Position numbers and translations under genes: made by a program. 64,000 nt of DNA from Methylophilus sp. QUAN (GTDB lineage: Bacteria > Pseudomonadota > Gammaproteobacteria > Burkholderiales > Methylophilaceae): positions 558,001 to 622,000 of the forward strand of contig NZ_JADKYT010000001.1 in the NCBI RefSeq assembly GCF_015354445.1. Reading direction: 5' to 3'. Positions within the stretch are counted from its first letter, which is position 1. Each line of letters opens with the position of its first letter. The notes under the pieces are model-generated. The model worked only from the letters and a program-made list of their open reading frames with translations, was not told where the DNA came from and did no database searches. Shown here piece after piece: positions 16,808 to 25,890 of this stretch.

Positions 16808-17233
16808 ATGAAAAAACAGGCTGGCTTTACACTGGTTGAATTGGTTGTAGTCATTGCGGTATTAGGTATTTTGGCAGCAACAGCCTTGCCAAGGTTTGTA
16901 AATGTTCAAAGTAAGGCGCTGGTTGCGACGGGTGCAGGTTTGCAGGCATCGATTAGGTCAGCTGCAAATATGGCTAGAGCTTCATGGATTGCTAGTGGTA
17001 GTTCAGGGGCTAACGTTAACATGGATGGTGCCAGTGTAACGGTGAGCACTTCTACAGGTTGGCCAGTGAAAGCTAGCATTAAATCGGCATTACAAGATAC
17101 TGGTGATTTTACTGAGACATCTGCAGGCAGTGGTTCTTTCTCTAAAGGTTCTGGCACATGTACAGTCACTGTCAACTATGATGAGTTAACTGGCAACGCA
17201 GGCGTTTCACAAACGGCCGGATGCAATTCATAA
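16808..17233 (+). CDS. mshA: Type IV prepilin, MshA-like major pilin
   Basis: A 141-residue prepilin. A 6-residue leader ends in Gly before Phe+1, with Glu+5 in GFTLVELV, and is followed by the hydrophobic assembly helix. Two cysteines near the C-terminus (GTCTVTV and AGCNS) would form the usual pilin D-loop. AGGAG sits 7 bases before the ATG at 16808; the frame stays open upstream, but that part overlaps the ribosome site. The strong sigma54 promoter, strong ribosome site and first place among the pilin genes suggest it is the major subunit. MshB is the alternative, and no second copy is present. Confidence 0.8.
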   Translation: MKKQAGFTLVELVVVIAVLGILAATALPRFVNVQSKALVATGAGLQASIRSAANMARASWIASGSSGANVNMDGASVTVSTSTGWPVKASIKSALQDTGDFTETSAGSGSFSKGSGTCTVTVNYDELTGNAGVSQTAGCNS

Positions 17234-17261
17234 TTGGGTTGCAGCATGTAAGCTGATTAGA

Positions 17262-17714
17262 ATGAGAGGCTTTACACTTGTTGAACTTGTTGTAGTTATT
17301 GCTGTACTTTCGGTCATGGCTGCGATGGCTGCCCCAAAGTTTGCAAGTGGCGACATTTTCGAAACCCGCGGTGACGCGGGTTTACTTTCATCTACGCTCA
17401 GATATGCGCAAAAAACGGCAATCGCCCAGCGCAAGCAGGTGTTTGTGATGCATACCAACGCTATCCCCGATGTGGTTAAGCTGTGTTTTGACGCGGCATG
17501 TACTCAACCTGTTGTAAACCCCGAAACGGCGGGTGCCTATGTATTCACAAGCTCTAAAAATGTGGACATTGGTTCATCCAATGCGGGTTTGGGGTTTGAT
17601 GGGCTTGGGCGTGCCGTGCCAGATGAGGCTGCAAGTTATAGTGTCATTAATAGAAAAAATACTAACCAGACGGTGACCATTAATATCGAGAAAAATACAG
17701 GCTACATTCGCTAA
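17262..17714 (+). CDS. mshC: Minor prepilin, MshC/GspH-like
   Basis: A 150-residue prepilin with a three-residue leader (MRG) before the cleavage point and FTLVELVVVIAVL as assembly helix. The body resembles the GspH/FimT family, with TLRYAQKTAIAQRKQVFV after the helix and a single C...C pair (CFDAAC). Minor pilins of this type help start pilus assembly. It follows the major pilin gene by 28 bases. The name follows position and family; sequence alone does not separate MshC from other GspH-like pilins. Confidence 0.72.
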   Translation: MRGFTLVELVVVIAVLSVMAAMAAPKFASGDIFETRGDAGLLSSTLRYAQKTAIAQRKQVFVMHTNAIPDVVKLCFDAACTQPVVNPETAGAYVFTSSKNVDIGSSNAGLGFDGLGRAVPDEAASYSVINRKNTNQTVTINIEKNTGYIR

Positions 17715-17741
17715 ATAAACCATCTGGTAAGTGGCCGGGTG

Positions 17742-18368
17742 ATGCATATGACTAAAACAGGTAACCACAAAAATAATAAACACATGCTGCCCAGCATCAG
17801 AAACCATTATGGTTTTTCGCTGGTTGAGATGGTTGTGTTTATTGTGATTGTGACAACTGCCATTGCTGGTGTGATTGGTGCCCTGGCTTTCATGAGTGGA
17901 CACTCCGCCGACCCGCTTGCACGTAAGCAGGCGATCGCGATCGCTGAATCACTCATGCAAGAAATCCAGCAAATGCCTTTTACCTTTTGCGATCCAGATG
18001 ATCCCAATGCATCTACGGCGAATGGCACGGCTGATTGCACCACTTCGCAAGCCAATTTAAATGGCCCGAGCCCGGCGACCGAGAGTCGCTACGGTGCAGC
18101 AAACCCTTTTGATAATGTCGCTGATTATGGCGGCTTTACCATGCCGGGTGGTGGCTGCACGGGTATTTGCCGTATTGGGGATGCAACCGCAATTGCAGGC
18201 TTAAATGCTTATTCAGCGGCTGTTGCCATTACACAGGCGGGTGGGGCGGGTGCTTTTGCAGGCCTTCCTGCCGATGCGGTATTAAAAATTGTAGTGACGG
18301 TGAATGGCCCTGCCAGCACAACAATCCGCCTCACTGGCTTTAAGGTTCGCTATGCGCCGCGCATGTAA
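17742..18368 (+). CDS. mshD: Minor prepilin, MshD-like
   Basis: A protein of about 208 residues with a prepilin site YG/FSLVEMVVFIVIVTTAIAG. Its leader is unusually long (about 26 residues, polar, Lys- and Asn-rich) if the ATG at 17742 is used; 17748 and 17784 are possible and give shorter leaders. No start has a good ribosome site. Four cysteines, in two groups, lie in the body. It is placed between mshC and mshO as in Vibrio MSHA loci, and overlaps mshO by 17 bases. Confidence 0.68.
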   Translation: MHMTKTGNHKNNKHMLPSIRNHYGFSLVEMVVFIVIVTTAIAGVIGALAFMSGHSADPLARKQAIAIAESLMQEIQQMPFTFCDPDDPNASTANGTADCTTSQANLNGPSPATESRYGAANPFDNVADYGGFTMPGGGCTGICRIGDATAIAGLNAYSAAVAITQAGGAGAFAGLPADAVLKIVVTVNGPASTTIRLTGFKVRYAPRM

Positions 18369-19128
18369 GCAGCCGGGTTTTTCTATGTCTGGTTTCACCT
18401 TGGTGGAGCTTGTCATTGTCATTGTCGTCATGGCCATTCTGGGCGGTATCTCAGTCAGTTTTATTAAAAACTCTGTCCTGGCATATGTGAATTCTGAAGC
18501 TTATTACGAGCTGGCCGACCGTGCCGATATTTCCTTGCGCCGTATGTCGCGCGATATTCGTAATGCGTTGCCTAACAGCGTGTGGGTGCCGGGTGGCTCC
18601 GGTAGTTATGTGCAGTTTGTGCCGATTAAAGCCGGTGGCCGTTATCAGCAGGAGGACTTCGATGCGGGCAGTCTCACACTGGATGTATTAGGGCCGATGG
18701 TGAATGTGGATGCCAATGACCAACTGGTGATTTATAACATGGGCATAGCGGGGGCCGATGTGTATGACGGCACCAATATTCGGCCAGTGAGTGCTAACGC
18801 AAGTTCGGTCACATATACAGGCGCACTTTTCCCATTTGCGTCACCGGGCGGCCGATTTTACGTGGTAAATGGCGCCGTTATCTATGCCTGCGATCTTCCT
18901 AATCGCCGTTTGGTGATGTATTCAAATATCCCTATCGCCGCCGGGCGTGTGGCTAACTTTAATGGACTGACGGCCAATGTTGTTGCTGAGGATGTGACTG
19001 AGTGTAGTTTTACCTATACGGAAGGCGTGATGCAGCATTCCAGCGTGCTCACTGCGCAATTGACGCTCGCCAAAAACGGCGGCGTGGCCAGATTGGTTAA
19101 TTTGATTAATGTGGTGAATTCGCCATGA
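18352..19128 (+). CDS. mshO: Minor prepilin, MshO-like
   Basis: A 258-residue prepilin-like protein with cleavage site SG/FTLVELVIVIVVMAILGGIS. The ATG at 18352 has AAGG 8 bases upstream and overlaps the end of mshD; the ATG 33 bases further down (MSGFTLVE) would give a shorter leader. The body has the ADISLRRMSRDIRNALPNS segment usual after the helix in MshO/GspJ-like minor pilins. It overlaps mshP by 4 bases (ATGA), so translation is probably coupled. Confidence 0.7.
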   Translation: MRRACKQPGFSMSGFTLVELVIVIVVMAILGGISVSFIKNSVLAYVNSEAYYELADRADISLRRMSRDIRNALPNSVWVPGGSGSYVQFVPIKAGGRYQQEDFDAGSLTLDVLGPMVNVDANDQLVIYNMGIAGADVYDGTNIRPVSANASSVTYTGALFPFASPGGRFYVVNGAVIYACDLPNRRLVMYSNIPIAAGRVANFNGLTANVVAEDVTECSFTYTEGVMQHSSVLTAQLTLAKNGGVARLVNLINVVNSP

Positions 19129-19595
19129 AAAGTATTGCTTATCGCGCAAAGGGTTTTATGTTGCCTGTGGCAATATTTTTACTGGTGACTCTTGCAGCAC
19201 TGGTTGGGTATTCCATGCGGTTGTCGTTGCTGGCGCAAATGGGCACCATTCAGGACGTGCAAGGTGCCAATGCTTATTTGGCCGCCAGGGCAGGGGTGGA
19301 GTGGGCGGCTTATCAGGTGTTGGGGCCGGGTACAAATGCCATGAAATCCTGTATTGCTTCTCCAACAACTTTGACAATTAATAATTTTACTGTGTTGTTA
19401 ACATGCAGCCGAACCGTACCAAAAGACAAAGGCAATACACAGGATATTGGCATGTATGCCATCACCTCCACTGCCTCGATAGGGGCGGTAGGAGCACAAG
19501 ATCGTATAGAGCGACAAATCGCTGTCACACTTAGTCGATGCTTATACCTAGATCCTGGCGCTCCTCCAGGCACGGTGGCAGAAGAGTGTAATTAA
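19125..19595 (+). CDS. mshP: MSHA minor pilin-like protein MshP
   Basis: A 156-residue protein with a prepilin-like start (KG/FMLPVAIFLLVTLAALVG). Glu+5 is replaced by Ala in FMLPVA, as in the MshP/PilX/GspK group. The motif AYLAARAGVEWAAYQVL after the helix is typical of MshP. Two cysteine pairs lie in the body. It overlaps mshO by 4 bases and ends 12 bases before mshQ. Confidence 0.75.
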   Translation: MKSIAYRAKGFMLPVAIFLLVTLAALVGYSMRLSLLAQMGTIQDVQGANAYLAARAGVEWAAYQVLGPGTNAMKSCIASPTTLTINNFTVLLTCSRTVPKDKGNTQDIGMYAITSTASIGAVGAQDRIERQIAVTLSRCLYLDPGAPPGTVAEECN

Positions 19596-19607
19596 CAGGA
19601 ATTGATT

Positions 19608-22600
19608 ATGAACAGATTGATTAAATATGTATTAATCAATTTATTGTATGTTATGGTATTTGCCTTTACCGGGAGCGTGCACGCAACTGTGAGAGTGCTT
19701 AACAATGGTGGAGGTACTAACGCCAGTAATGCGTTAGAGGTCACTATTGCGGATTCAACGCAAATGCAAATTAAACGGCTTGGTTCTGGGCAATTGTATC
19801 AACCAGGTACTTATCCAAGTGGATCCTATCCCTACAATTCATTATTAGATAATGGCGTGTATATTCGATATAACAATCGAATATATGGCGCTAACCATTT
19901 TGCCTATAGTGCCGCAACAATGTACAACAGTTTTAGCATCTCATCAGTGCAGCCAGGGAGCACTTCGCAAGGCGTGACACAATCGACGACCTCCAGTCTG
20001 TCGCTCACCTCTTCAATCTTAAGTAGTCCAACGGTGAGTATTGTCTGGAAGTATACGTATCCCCTTGACTACATCACTGCAGAAGTGACCGTCACCATCC
20101 CAGCAACAGCAACAGTCAGTACCGGTAATCCAATCCGCTATTATCATGCGGTGGATACCTATTTAGGGGGTAACGATAATGGGTGTGGCGTTCGGTATAC
20201 CGATACTAATGGCAAGCTAGTAGTGGGTACCTACCCTTTAACTAATGGTACATGCCCTTCCAGTACTTCACTTCCTGCCAATTTGGATGTGGTTGAATCA
20301 TTCCGTGAACGTAACGGTAAGTTTGACCATCATTGTGTTGGCTACTGGAGTGATTTCTGGAGTACTGCAACGTCAAACCCGCCCGCGTGTTCAATTAGTA
20401 AAAGCGGTAGCCTTGGTGACTCCATCACCACGACTTATCAAGATACCGGTGCTGCGATTGAGTTTGATTTTACTGCGCCTGGAATCTACACGTTTAGTTA
20501 CGACTTTGTCGTTGGCTCCACTTTTGTGCCTAATTACGACCATTTCGAGATTCGTCATGCGGGGACTGCGACACTCTGCCCAACCGAAGTAAAAGTGCTG
20601 GCATGCCTATCCTCCACTGTGCCTTGTCCGGACGATCAACTGGTGAGTTCGGGTGAATTAAAAGGTAGTCTGACAGTGTCACCAACGACACCAACAGTGA
20701 CTGATACGCCTGATCCGTTCACATTGGGGTCGAATCAGTCTATTGGAACTGTCACGATGCAAGGCAGTGCCGCAGCTACCTATACCTTGGGTGTGAGTGG
20801 GCTGACTAAAACGCCACTGAGTGGCGTGAAGTGCTGGAACACGACCACCAGTTCACAGAGCTGCAGTTTTACCTTTACCAACACGCCTTGCGTAAACACG
20901 TTTGAGTGTATGGAGAACTCGCTGACATATAACAATCGCACGACCAATAGCTCCTTGCGCAATCCGCTTTATACTAAGGTAATCGGAGCTGATTTTGATA
21001 TTGATGTGGTCGCGTTGCTGGCAAACGGCAATCAATCAGCATATAACTCAACCACAGGTTTAACTGTGCAGTTGGTGAGTGATAATGCGGGTGCATGTGG
21101 TGCTACCGTCGTTGCAACCAAGGCTCTGACTTTCGCAGCTTCTGATGGCGGTCGTAAAAAGGTTACTTTCAGTGCCAGTGATATATTAAGGCCGCATCCT
21201 AACTTACGATGCAAGGTTACTGATGCAGGGTTGGCTAAAACGGGATGTTCGTCTGATAACTTTGCGATACGTCCAACATCTTTATCCGTGACTAGTGTGA
21301 GTCCGCAACAACTGTCACCGAGTCATACATCTGCCCCTGTTCGTAGAGCTGGAACTGATACTTTTAGTGTGACGGTTTCAACCAATGAGTTAACTTATAC
21401 GGGGACGCCAAAAGTGGATAGCGGAAAGTTGGAGACCCATGTGGCAGGTGTGACCTCTGTCGGGCAAGTGAATGGTACCTTTGGTGCCGCGAATTTGGGC
21501 ATTAGTTCAGGCTCAGCCTTTACTTATTCAGAGGTTGGTCATTTCAGGTTCAAAGTAGAGGGTATTTACGATGATACTTATGCGGCCGTTGATAGTGCAA
21601 ATGGCGATTGCGAGAACTCTTTTGCAGATACCGATGATACTAGAACACCCAAGAAATTGGGTTGTAAGTTCGGCAATAAGACTGTAAGTAATTATATCGG
21701 CCGTTTTATTCCAGATCATTTTAAAGTAACTGCTGGCACTAGTTATACAGATGGCTGCGGAACTTTTACTTACTATGATCAAGATCCTGGCTTGGTCACG
21801 CCATTCGTTCTGGAGGCTAAAAATGCGGCTGACGTTACTACTCAATATTACACTGGCAACTATGCCGTATTTGGCCTGAACAACTGGAATAATTATTCGT
21901 TTCAGATGAAAACTGATGCGGGTACACCGATAACGAGTGGCGCGACGATCGCTGCCAGTAGTGTGAGCCCATCGGGCACCTGGGGGGCTGGCATTGCAAA
22001 TGTGCAAGCAGGACATAAAGTCACTCGCCCTGCGAGTGCTGTACCGCCAGAGATGATTAGGATTTCTGCGCAGCCAAGCGGTGTTGATGGTGGGGTCACG
22101 ATAAGTAGTGCAACCAGAGTAGATGTATTCACTCTCTCAGCTTCTAATCCTACTTACCCAGCATTTAGGTTTGGTCGCTTGGCTGTGACCTCTGCGCATG
22201 GATCAGAGTTGCTGCCGTTGTCAGTTCCTATTGAGGCGCAATACTGGAATGGAACTGGGTTTAAACGAAATATCAATGACAGTTGTACAACGATCCCGCT
22301 CTCAAGTATTGTCATGACCAATTACAGAGGTAATTTGAATGCCTGTGAGACTCAACTCACTGGTGCGTCTTCTATAAACCAAGGTGTGCTCTATATGCGT
22401 TTAAGCGCGCCTGGAGTTACTGGAACGACTCCCAATACTGGGAGTGTGGACTTAGAGGTAAATCTGAGGGCGGCTGGTGGCGGCGAGATGACATGTAATA
22501 GCGCGTCTCAATCAGCCGCGACCAGTGGTTCAATTCCGTGGTTCGGTGCCACGGATCCTATTGGCCGAGCCACTTTCGGCATCTACAAGGCGCCCATTAT

Positions 22601-22622
22601 CTACATGCGAGAAAACTTCTAG
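19608..22622 (+). CDS. mshQ: Large exported MSHA biogenesis protein MshQ (DUF6701)
   Basis: A 1004-residue exported protein. A signal peptide (about residues 1-25, ending SVHA) is followed by a Thr/Ser-rich, Cys-containing body and the C-terminal DUF6701 region, closing with GRATFGIYKAPIIYMRENF as in MshQ proteins. The ATG at 19608 has CAGGA 7 bases upstream; the TTG at 19602 is not needed. The first 330 residues lack the LamG-like module common in Vibrio MshQ and I do not recognise them. Pfam-type repeats are not obvious. Base composition is visibly more A+T-rich than in neighbouring housekeeping genes. It may be a pilus tip adhesin or surface factor; that is inference. Confidence 0.78.
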   Translation: MNRLIKYVLINLLYVMVFAFTGSVHATVRVLNNGGGTNASNALEVTIADSTQMQIKRLGSGQLYQPGTYPSGSYPYNSLLDNGVYIRYNNRIYGANHFAYSAATMYNSFSISSVQPGSTSQGVTQSTTSSLSLTSSILSSPTVSIVWKYTYPLDYITAEVTVTIPATATVSTGNPIRYYHAVDTYLGGNDNGCGVRYTDTNGKLVVGTYPLTNGTCPSSTSLPANLDVVESFRERNGKFDHHCVGYWSDFWSTATSNPPACSISKSGSLGDSITTTYQDTGAAIEFDFTAPGIYTFSYDFVVGSTFVPNYDHFEIRHAGTATLCPTEVKVLACLSSTVPCPDDQLVSSGELKGSLTVSPTTPTVTDTPDPFTLGSNQSIGTVTMQGSAAATYTLGVSGLTKTPLSGVKCWNTTTSSQSCSFTFTNTPCVNTFECMENSLTYNNRTTNSSLRNPLYTKVIGADFDIDVVALLANGNQSAYNSTTGLTVQLVSDNAGACGATVVATKALTFAASDGGRKKVTFSASDILRPHPNLRCKVTDAGLAKTGCSSDNFAIRPTSLSVTSVSPQQLSPSHTSAPVRRAGTDTFSVTVSTNELTYTGTPKVDSGKLETHVAGVTSVGQVNGTFGAANLGISSGSAFTYSEVGHFRFKVEGIYDDTYAAVDSANGDCENSFADTDDTRTPKKLGCKFGNKTVSNYIGRFIPDHFKVTAGTSYTDGCGTFTYYDQDPGLVTPFVLEAKNAADVTTQYYTGNYAVFGLNNWNNYSFQMKTDAGTPITSGATIAASSVSPSGTWGAGIANVQAGHKVTRPASAVPPEMIRISAQPSGVDGGVTISSATRVDVFTLSASNPTYPAFRFGRLAVTSAHGSELLPLSVPIEAQYWNGTGFKRNINDSCTTIPLSSIVMTNYRGNLNACETQLTGASSINQGVLYMRLSAPGVTGTTPNTGSVDLEVNLRAAGGGEMTCNSASQSAATSGSIPWFGATDPIGRATFGIYKAPIIYMRENF

Positions 22623-22627
22623 CGATA

Positions 22628-22661
22628 ACAAAACCACCTAATCAGGTGGTTTTGTTCTTTT
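22628..22661 (+). terminator. Terminator between mshQ and mshI
   Basis: ACAAAACCACCT pairs with AGGTGGTTTTGT around AATC, followed by TCTTTTT. It lies 6 bases after the mshQ stop and divides the MSHA locus into two transcription units. Confidence 0.85.
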
Positions 22662-22788
22662 TATCATGGCTTTAAACCATGGGCTCAGGCACTAAAGTTG
22701 CTCTTGTTAAAATGAAATATCAAGCGTTAACAAAGTGGTATTCAGGCAACGCGTGAAATATCAGTGATTTGGCGTAGTGGCTGATGGC

Positions 22789-22816
22789 TTCACCTGTGAG
22801 ATTTTTTGTGTATACT
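22789..22816 (+). promoter_or_regulatory. Putative sigma70 promoter of the mshI block
   Basis: TTCACC (22789-22794), 16 bases, then TATACT (22811-22816). The mshI start is 81 bases downstream. The preceding terminator makes a promoter in this 235-base gap necessary; the exact site is a suggestion. Confidence 0.45.
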
Positions 22817-22897
22817 AAGCTCCGATAAAGCTTGAAGTTGTGGTTGTTATACTTTGATTTTAAATAAAAAATTATTGAGAAAGTCAGACTTGCCTCT

Positions 22898-23836
22898 ATG
22901 GAATGGTTTAAACGACAAAAGAACAAGCAGCAAGTGGGTATCAGTTATACCGATATGCATGTCAGCACTGTCGCCTTGACGCCGCCATCCGAAGGGGCCA
23001 AGCCGGTGGTGTCATTTGCCGCGGTTGAGCAGGTGCCGCTGCATGCAACGTCCACATTGCGTCACTTTGTGACCAAAAATGACCTTAAAGCTTTGCCATG
23101 CAACCTGGTGCTCAATGTTGACCAATACAATATTGTGCAGATTGATAAACCGAATATGCCGGACAACGAGGTAAAACCTGCGCTGCGCTGGAAGTTGAAA
23201 GGTTTGCTGGACTATTCGGTCGAGCAAGCGGTCGTCGATGGCATTGATGTGCCGGTAGACCCTTCTTACGCTAACCGCCAGCCATTGATGTTGGCGATTT
23301 GCGCTAAAAAAGCCATTGTTTCTGCGGTGGGTAATCAATTGTCCGAAGCGGGTTTTAATGTGAGGTCAGTGGATGTCCATGCGCTGGTGCAGCGCAATAT
23401 TGCCCATTTGCTGGAGCATGAAGACCGTGCGCTGGTGATGCTTAGCATTTTGCCGCGCGGCTGCTTGCTGACGTTCACTGCCAAAGGTGAGTTGTATCAT
23501 GCGCGTTTGATCGAGCTGGATAGAGACTTTTTGAATGATCGCGGCGAGCTGTTTAAAAGTAACTTTGACAAACTGGTGCTTGAGTTACAGCGTTCGCTGG
23601 ACAGTTTCGACCGTCAGTTTCCTTACCTGAGCCTCAATCGCCTGGTGGTGGCACCGGTGGCTAATCGCGATTACCTGGTCAGCGGTTTGAGTTCCAGCCT
23701 CTATGTCCCGGTGAATGTGTTTAACCTGGAAGATATTGTCGAGCTGCCTGCGGATCAGGATTACTCCAGCCTCGAGAAACAAGCCATGTTGTTGCCAGCC
23801 TTGGGCGCGGCCTTGCGCCAGGAGATGGCGGCATGA
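22898..23836 (+). CDS. mshI: MSHA biogenesis protein MshI (PilM-like)
   Basis: A 312-residue cytoplasmic actin-fold protein of the PilM/MshI group that links the ATPase to the inner-membrane alignment proteins. The start MEWFKRQKNKQQVGISYTD, with a Gly-Ile-Ser phosphate loop, and the central LVLNVDQYNIVQIDKP fit the family. No clear ribosome site precedes the ATG. It overlaps the next gene by 4 bases (ATGA), as is usual for PilM/PilN pairs. First gene of the second MSHA block. Confidence 0.82.
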   Translation: MEWFKRQKNKQQVGISYTDMHVSTVALTPPSEGAKPVVSFAAVEQVPLHATSTLRHFVTKNDLKALPCNLVLNVDQYNIVQIDKPNMPDNEVKPALRWKLKGLLDYSVEQAVVDGIDVPVDPSYANRQPLMLAICAKKAIVSAVGNQLSEAGFNVRSVDVHALVQRNIAHLLEHEDRALVMLSILPRGCLLTFTAKGELYHARLIELDRDFLNDRGELFKSNFDKLVLELQRSLDSFDRQFPYLSLNRLVVAPVANRDYLVSGLSSSLYVPVNVFNLEDIVELPADQDYSSLEKQAMLLPALGAALRQEMAA

Positions 23837-24678
23837 GTCAGCAGATTAACCTGTTTGAAGGCGGGCTGGTTAAGTCCAAAGACTGGTTCACGCTGCCTGT
23901 GGTCGCCTTGGTCTATGCGTTGGCTGCTGGTGTGATGTTTTACCTGTTTACCGGCCTTGAAGCAGAGAGCGCCGCATTGCAAACGCAACGCAATCAGGCT
24001 GTAGCGCAATATGAAACCATGCAGAAAAAAGTGGATGCGTTTGCCCAGCAAGTGACGCCGGTGGATAACAGCAAACTGGAGGCCGAGTTGAAGAGTCTTA
24101 ACGGCCGCTTTGATATGCAGTCACAGATACTGGTAATTTTCCAGCAATCTATTTCTGACAAAGCGAGCCATCTGGTGGATTACATGCGAGCGCTCACAGC
24201 GCAACAGCAACCAGGATTATGGTTAACCGGTTTTCGCATTGAGCCTGCTGCGCAACATGTAACATTGAACGGACAGGCGTTGCATTCTGAAGATATCCCT
24301 TTATATCTGGACTTGTTATCTGCGCAGCGTGTTTTTGAAGGCACACAGTTCGCAGGCATTCAGTTCAAGCAAACCGATTTGCACCGAACACAAGTGGCTG
24401 CAACACCAGCGACAGCCCCACAGGCGGCTACGCCAAGACCGGGGGGGGCGACAGAAACCCCAGCCATAGCAGGCAAAGAGGCTGCCCAAGCGGCTGCGAA
24501 TACCAATGCAGCACCGGTCACGACTACGGCACCAGTGGCAGCTGCAGACGTGACTTTGCAAGTGTATGCTTTTGAAGTAAAGGGCCAGGATCTGCAAAAC
24601 AAGGCTAGGCGCGAAACTACGGTTAGTTGGGATGAGTTTGTCCGCCAAACAACGCAATCACCAGCCAAGCAGCCTTAG
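23833..24678 (+). CDS. PilN-like MSHA alignment protein (MshI2)
   Basis: A 281-residue bitopic inner-membrane protein. The opening QQINLFEG is the PilN-type tail that inserts into the PilM/MshI groove. One helix follows (about 22-42) and then a coiled-coil stretch (45-100). The periplasmic part has an Ala/Pro/Thr-rich linker (about 185-240). A run of eight G (24441-24448) lies in this linker. A shift there would remove only the last 75 residues. The gene overlaps mshI by 4 bases and is followed by mshJ after 12. Confidence 0.72.
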   Translation: MSQQINLFEGGLVKSKDWFTLPVVALVYALAAGVMFYLFTGLEAESAALQTQRNQAVAQYETMQKKVDAFAQQVTPVDNSKLEAELKSLNGRFDMQSQILVIFQQSISDKASHLVDYMRALTAQQQPGLWLTGFRIEPAAQHVTLNGQALHSEDIPLYLDLLSAQRVFEGTQFAGIQFKQTDLHRTQVAATPATAPQAATPRPGGATETPAIAGKEAAQAAANTNAAPVTTTAPVAAADVTLQVYAFEVKGQDLQNKARRETTVSWDEFVRQTTQSPAKQP

Positions 24679-24690
24679 AAAGAATGACGC

Positions 24691-25410
24691 ATGCGATTTG
24701 AACAATTACAAACAGTCAGTCATAAATGGATAGCGCTTTCCCAGCGCGAGCGCTGGATGATTTTTGGTGCTGGTTTGTTTGCCGTGGTTGGCTTGATGGA
24801 TACTTTTTTGCTGGAACCGCAGCGTGCGCAATTGGTGAGCACCCAGCAAGAGATCGTTAAAATCCAGAACGATACCGCCACGTTAACCGAGCAAATGACT
24901 ACCATTGCCAAACAGGCTGCACCGCAGCCAGCGAGCAATGCTTTTCAGCATCAGATTGACGAGGCTAAGCAGAAGATTGCCAGTCAGGCGGCTGATTTGG
25001 TCAAAGTGTCTTCTTATATGGTGCCGCCGCAGGAGATGGTGGCCTTGTTGAAGAAGTTGCTGCAAAAACACACTGATGTGCAGGTCGCTGAAATGCAGAC
25101 ACTGCCTGTGATCGACTTTATCGAAAAGCAGAGAAAGCAATTGCAGGCACAAGCCGATCCTACGTCAGGAAGTGCTACGCCGACCAACGCTGAAGAGGTG
25201 TGGAAGAACGTGCCGCATGTGTATCAGCATGCGGTGAAGATGCGCTTGAAAGGCAAGTATTTTGACCTGATGGCCTATGCCCAATCGTTAAAAGCAATTG
25301 GCCAGACTTTGGCATGGGAAAACGCAGAGTTGAAGGCCGAATATCCGGAAAGTGAATTAACGGTTCAGGTGTATACCCTGAGTGGTGAAAATGCATGGTT
25401 GGGGATTTAG
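24691..25410 (+). CDS. mshJ: MSHA biogenesis protein MshJ (PilO-like)
   Basis: A 239-residue bitopic protein: a short cytoplasmic part with SQRERWMIFGAGLFAVVGLMD (helix about 23-41), a periplasmic coiled coil (46-110), and a small C-terminal domain. This layout is that of PilO/MshJ, which pairs with the PilN-like protein in the alignment complex between inner membrane and secretin. It ends one base before the mshK start. Confidence 0.8.
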   Translation: MRFEQLQTVSHKWIALSQRERWMIFGAGLFAVVGLMDTFLLEPQRAQLVSTQQEIVKIQNDTATLTEQMTTIAKQAAPQPASNAFQHQIDEAKQKIASQAADLVKVSSYMVPPQEMVALLKKLLQKHTDVQVAEMQTLPVIDFIEKQRKQLQAQADPTSGSATPTNAEEVWKNVPHVYQHAVKMRLKGKYFDLMAYAQSLKAIGQTLAWENAELKAEYPESELTVQVYTLSGENAWLGI

Positions 25411-25411
25411 C

Positions 25412-25825
25412 ATGCGCTGGTTAATAACAATATTGATGATGGTCATGGCGCAGATAGCGGTGGCGGATGACGTAATGGGTGGCATGGTTGATCCAACCAA
25501 ACCGCCTGCGTCAGTGATGGATTATTTTCCCAATGCCCAGGCTCAAACCGAGGGGCTTTGGGAGCTGACTGCGATACAGGAAAACGGTAAGGCTGGTTTT
25601 GCGGTTGTAAATGGCCAAATGGTACAAGTAGGTGGTAATTATGAAGGCTTTAAACTGACTTCTGTGAAAAACCGGCAAGCGGTGTTTATCAGCAAGGCGG
25701 GTGAGAAAAAAGTGGTGGGTATGGGTTTGTCTAGCTTTATGGAACATACAACACCCCAAGCCAGTGTGAAAAAAGACAAACAGGCCAAAAGGGTTAAAAA
25801 ACCAGGCCAGAAGATTGCTAAATAA
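25412..25825 (+). CDS. mshK: MSHA biogenesis protein MshK (PilP-like)
   Basis: A 137-residue exported protein. After a signal peptide (MRWLITILMMVMAQIAVA) comes DPTKPP, the mark of MshK/PilP-type proteins, and a small beta domain (NGKAGFAVVNGQMVQVGGNY) that contacts the secretin. The tail is very Lys-rich. I chose the ATG at 25412, one base after the mshJ stop, because the signal peptide begins there. An upstream in-frame start inside mshJ (25382) would spoil it. Confidence 0.78.
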   Translation: MRWLITILMMVMAQIAVADDVMGGMVDPTKPPASVMDYFPNAQAQTEGLWELTAIQENGKAGFAVVNGQMVQVGGNYEGFKLTSVKNRQAVFISKAGEKKVVGMGLSSFMEHTTPQASVKKDKQAKRVKKPGQKIAK

Positions 25826-25890
25826 AGTGACAAACACTTGCTGGTCCCGCCTGATAGGACCAGCAGGGGAACATCAATAGAGAGACTGCT

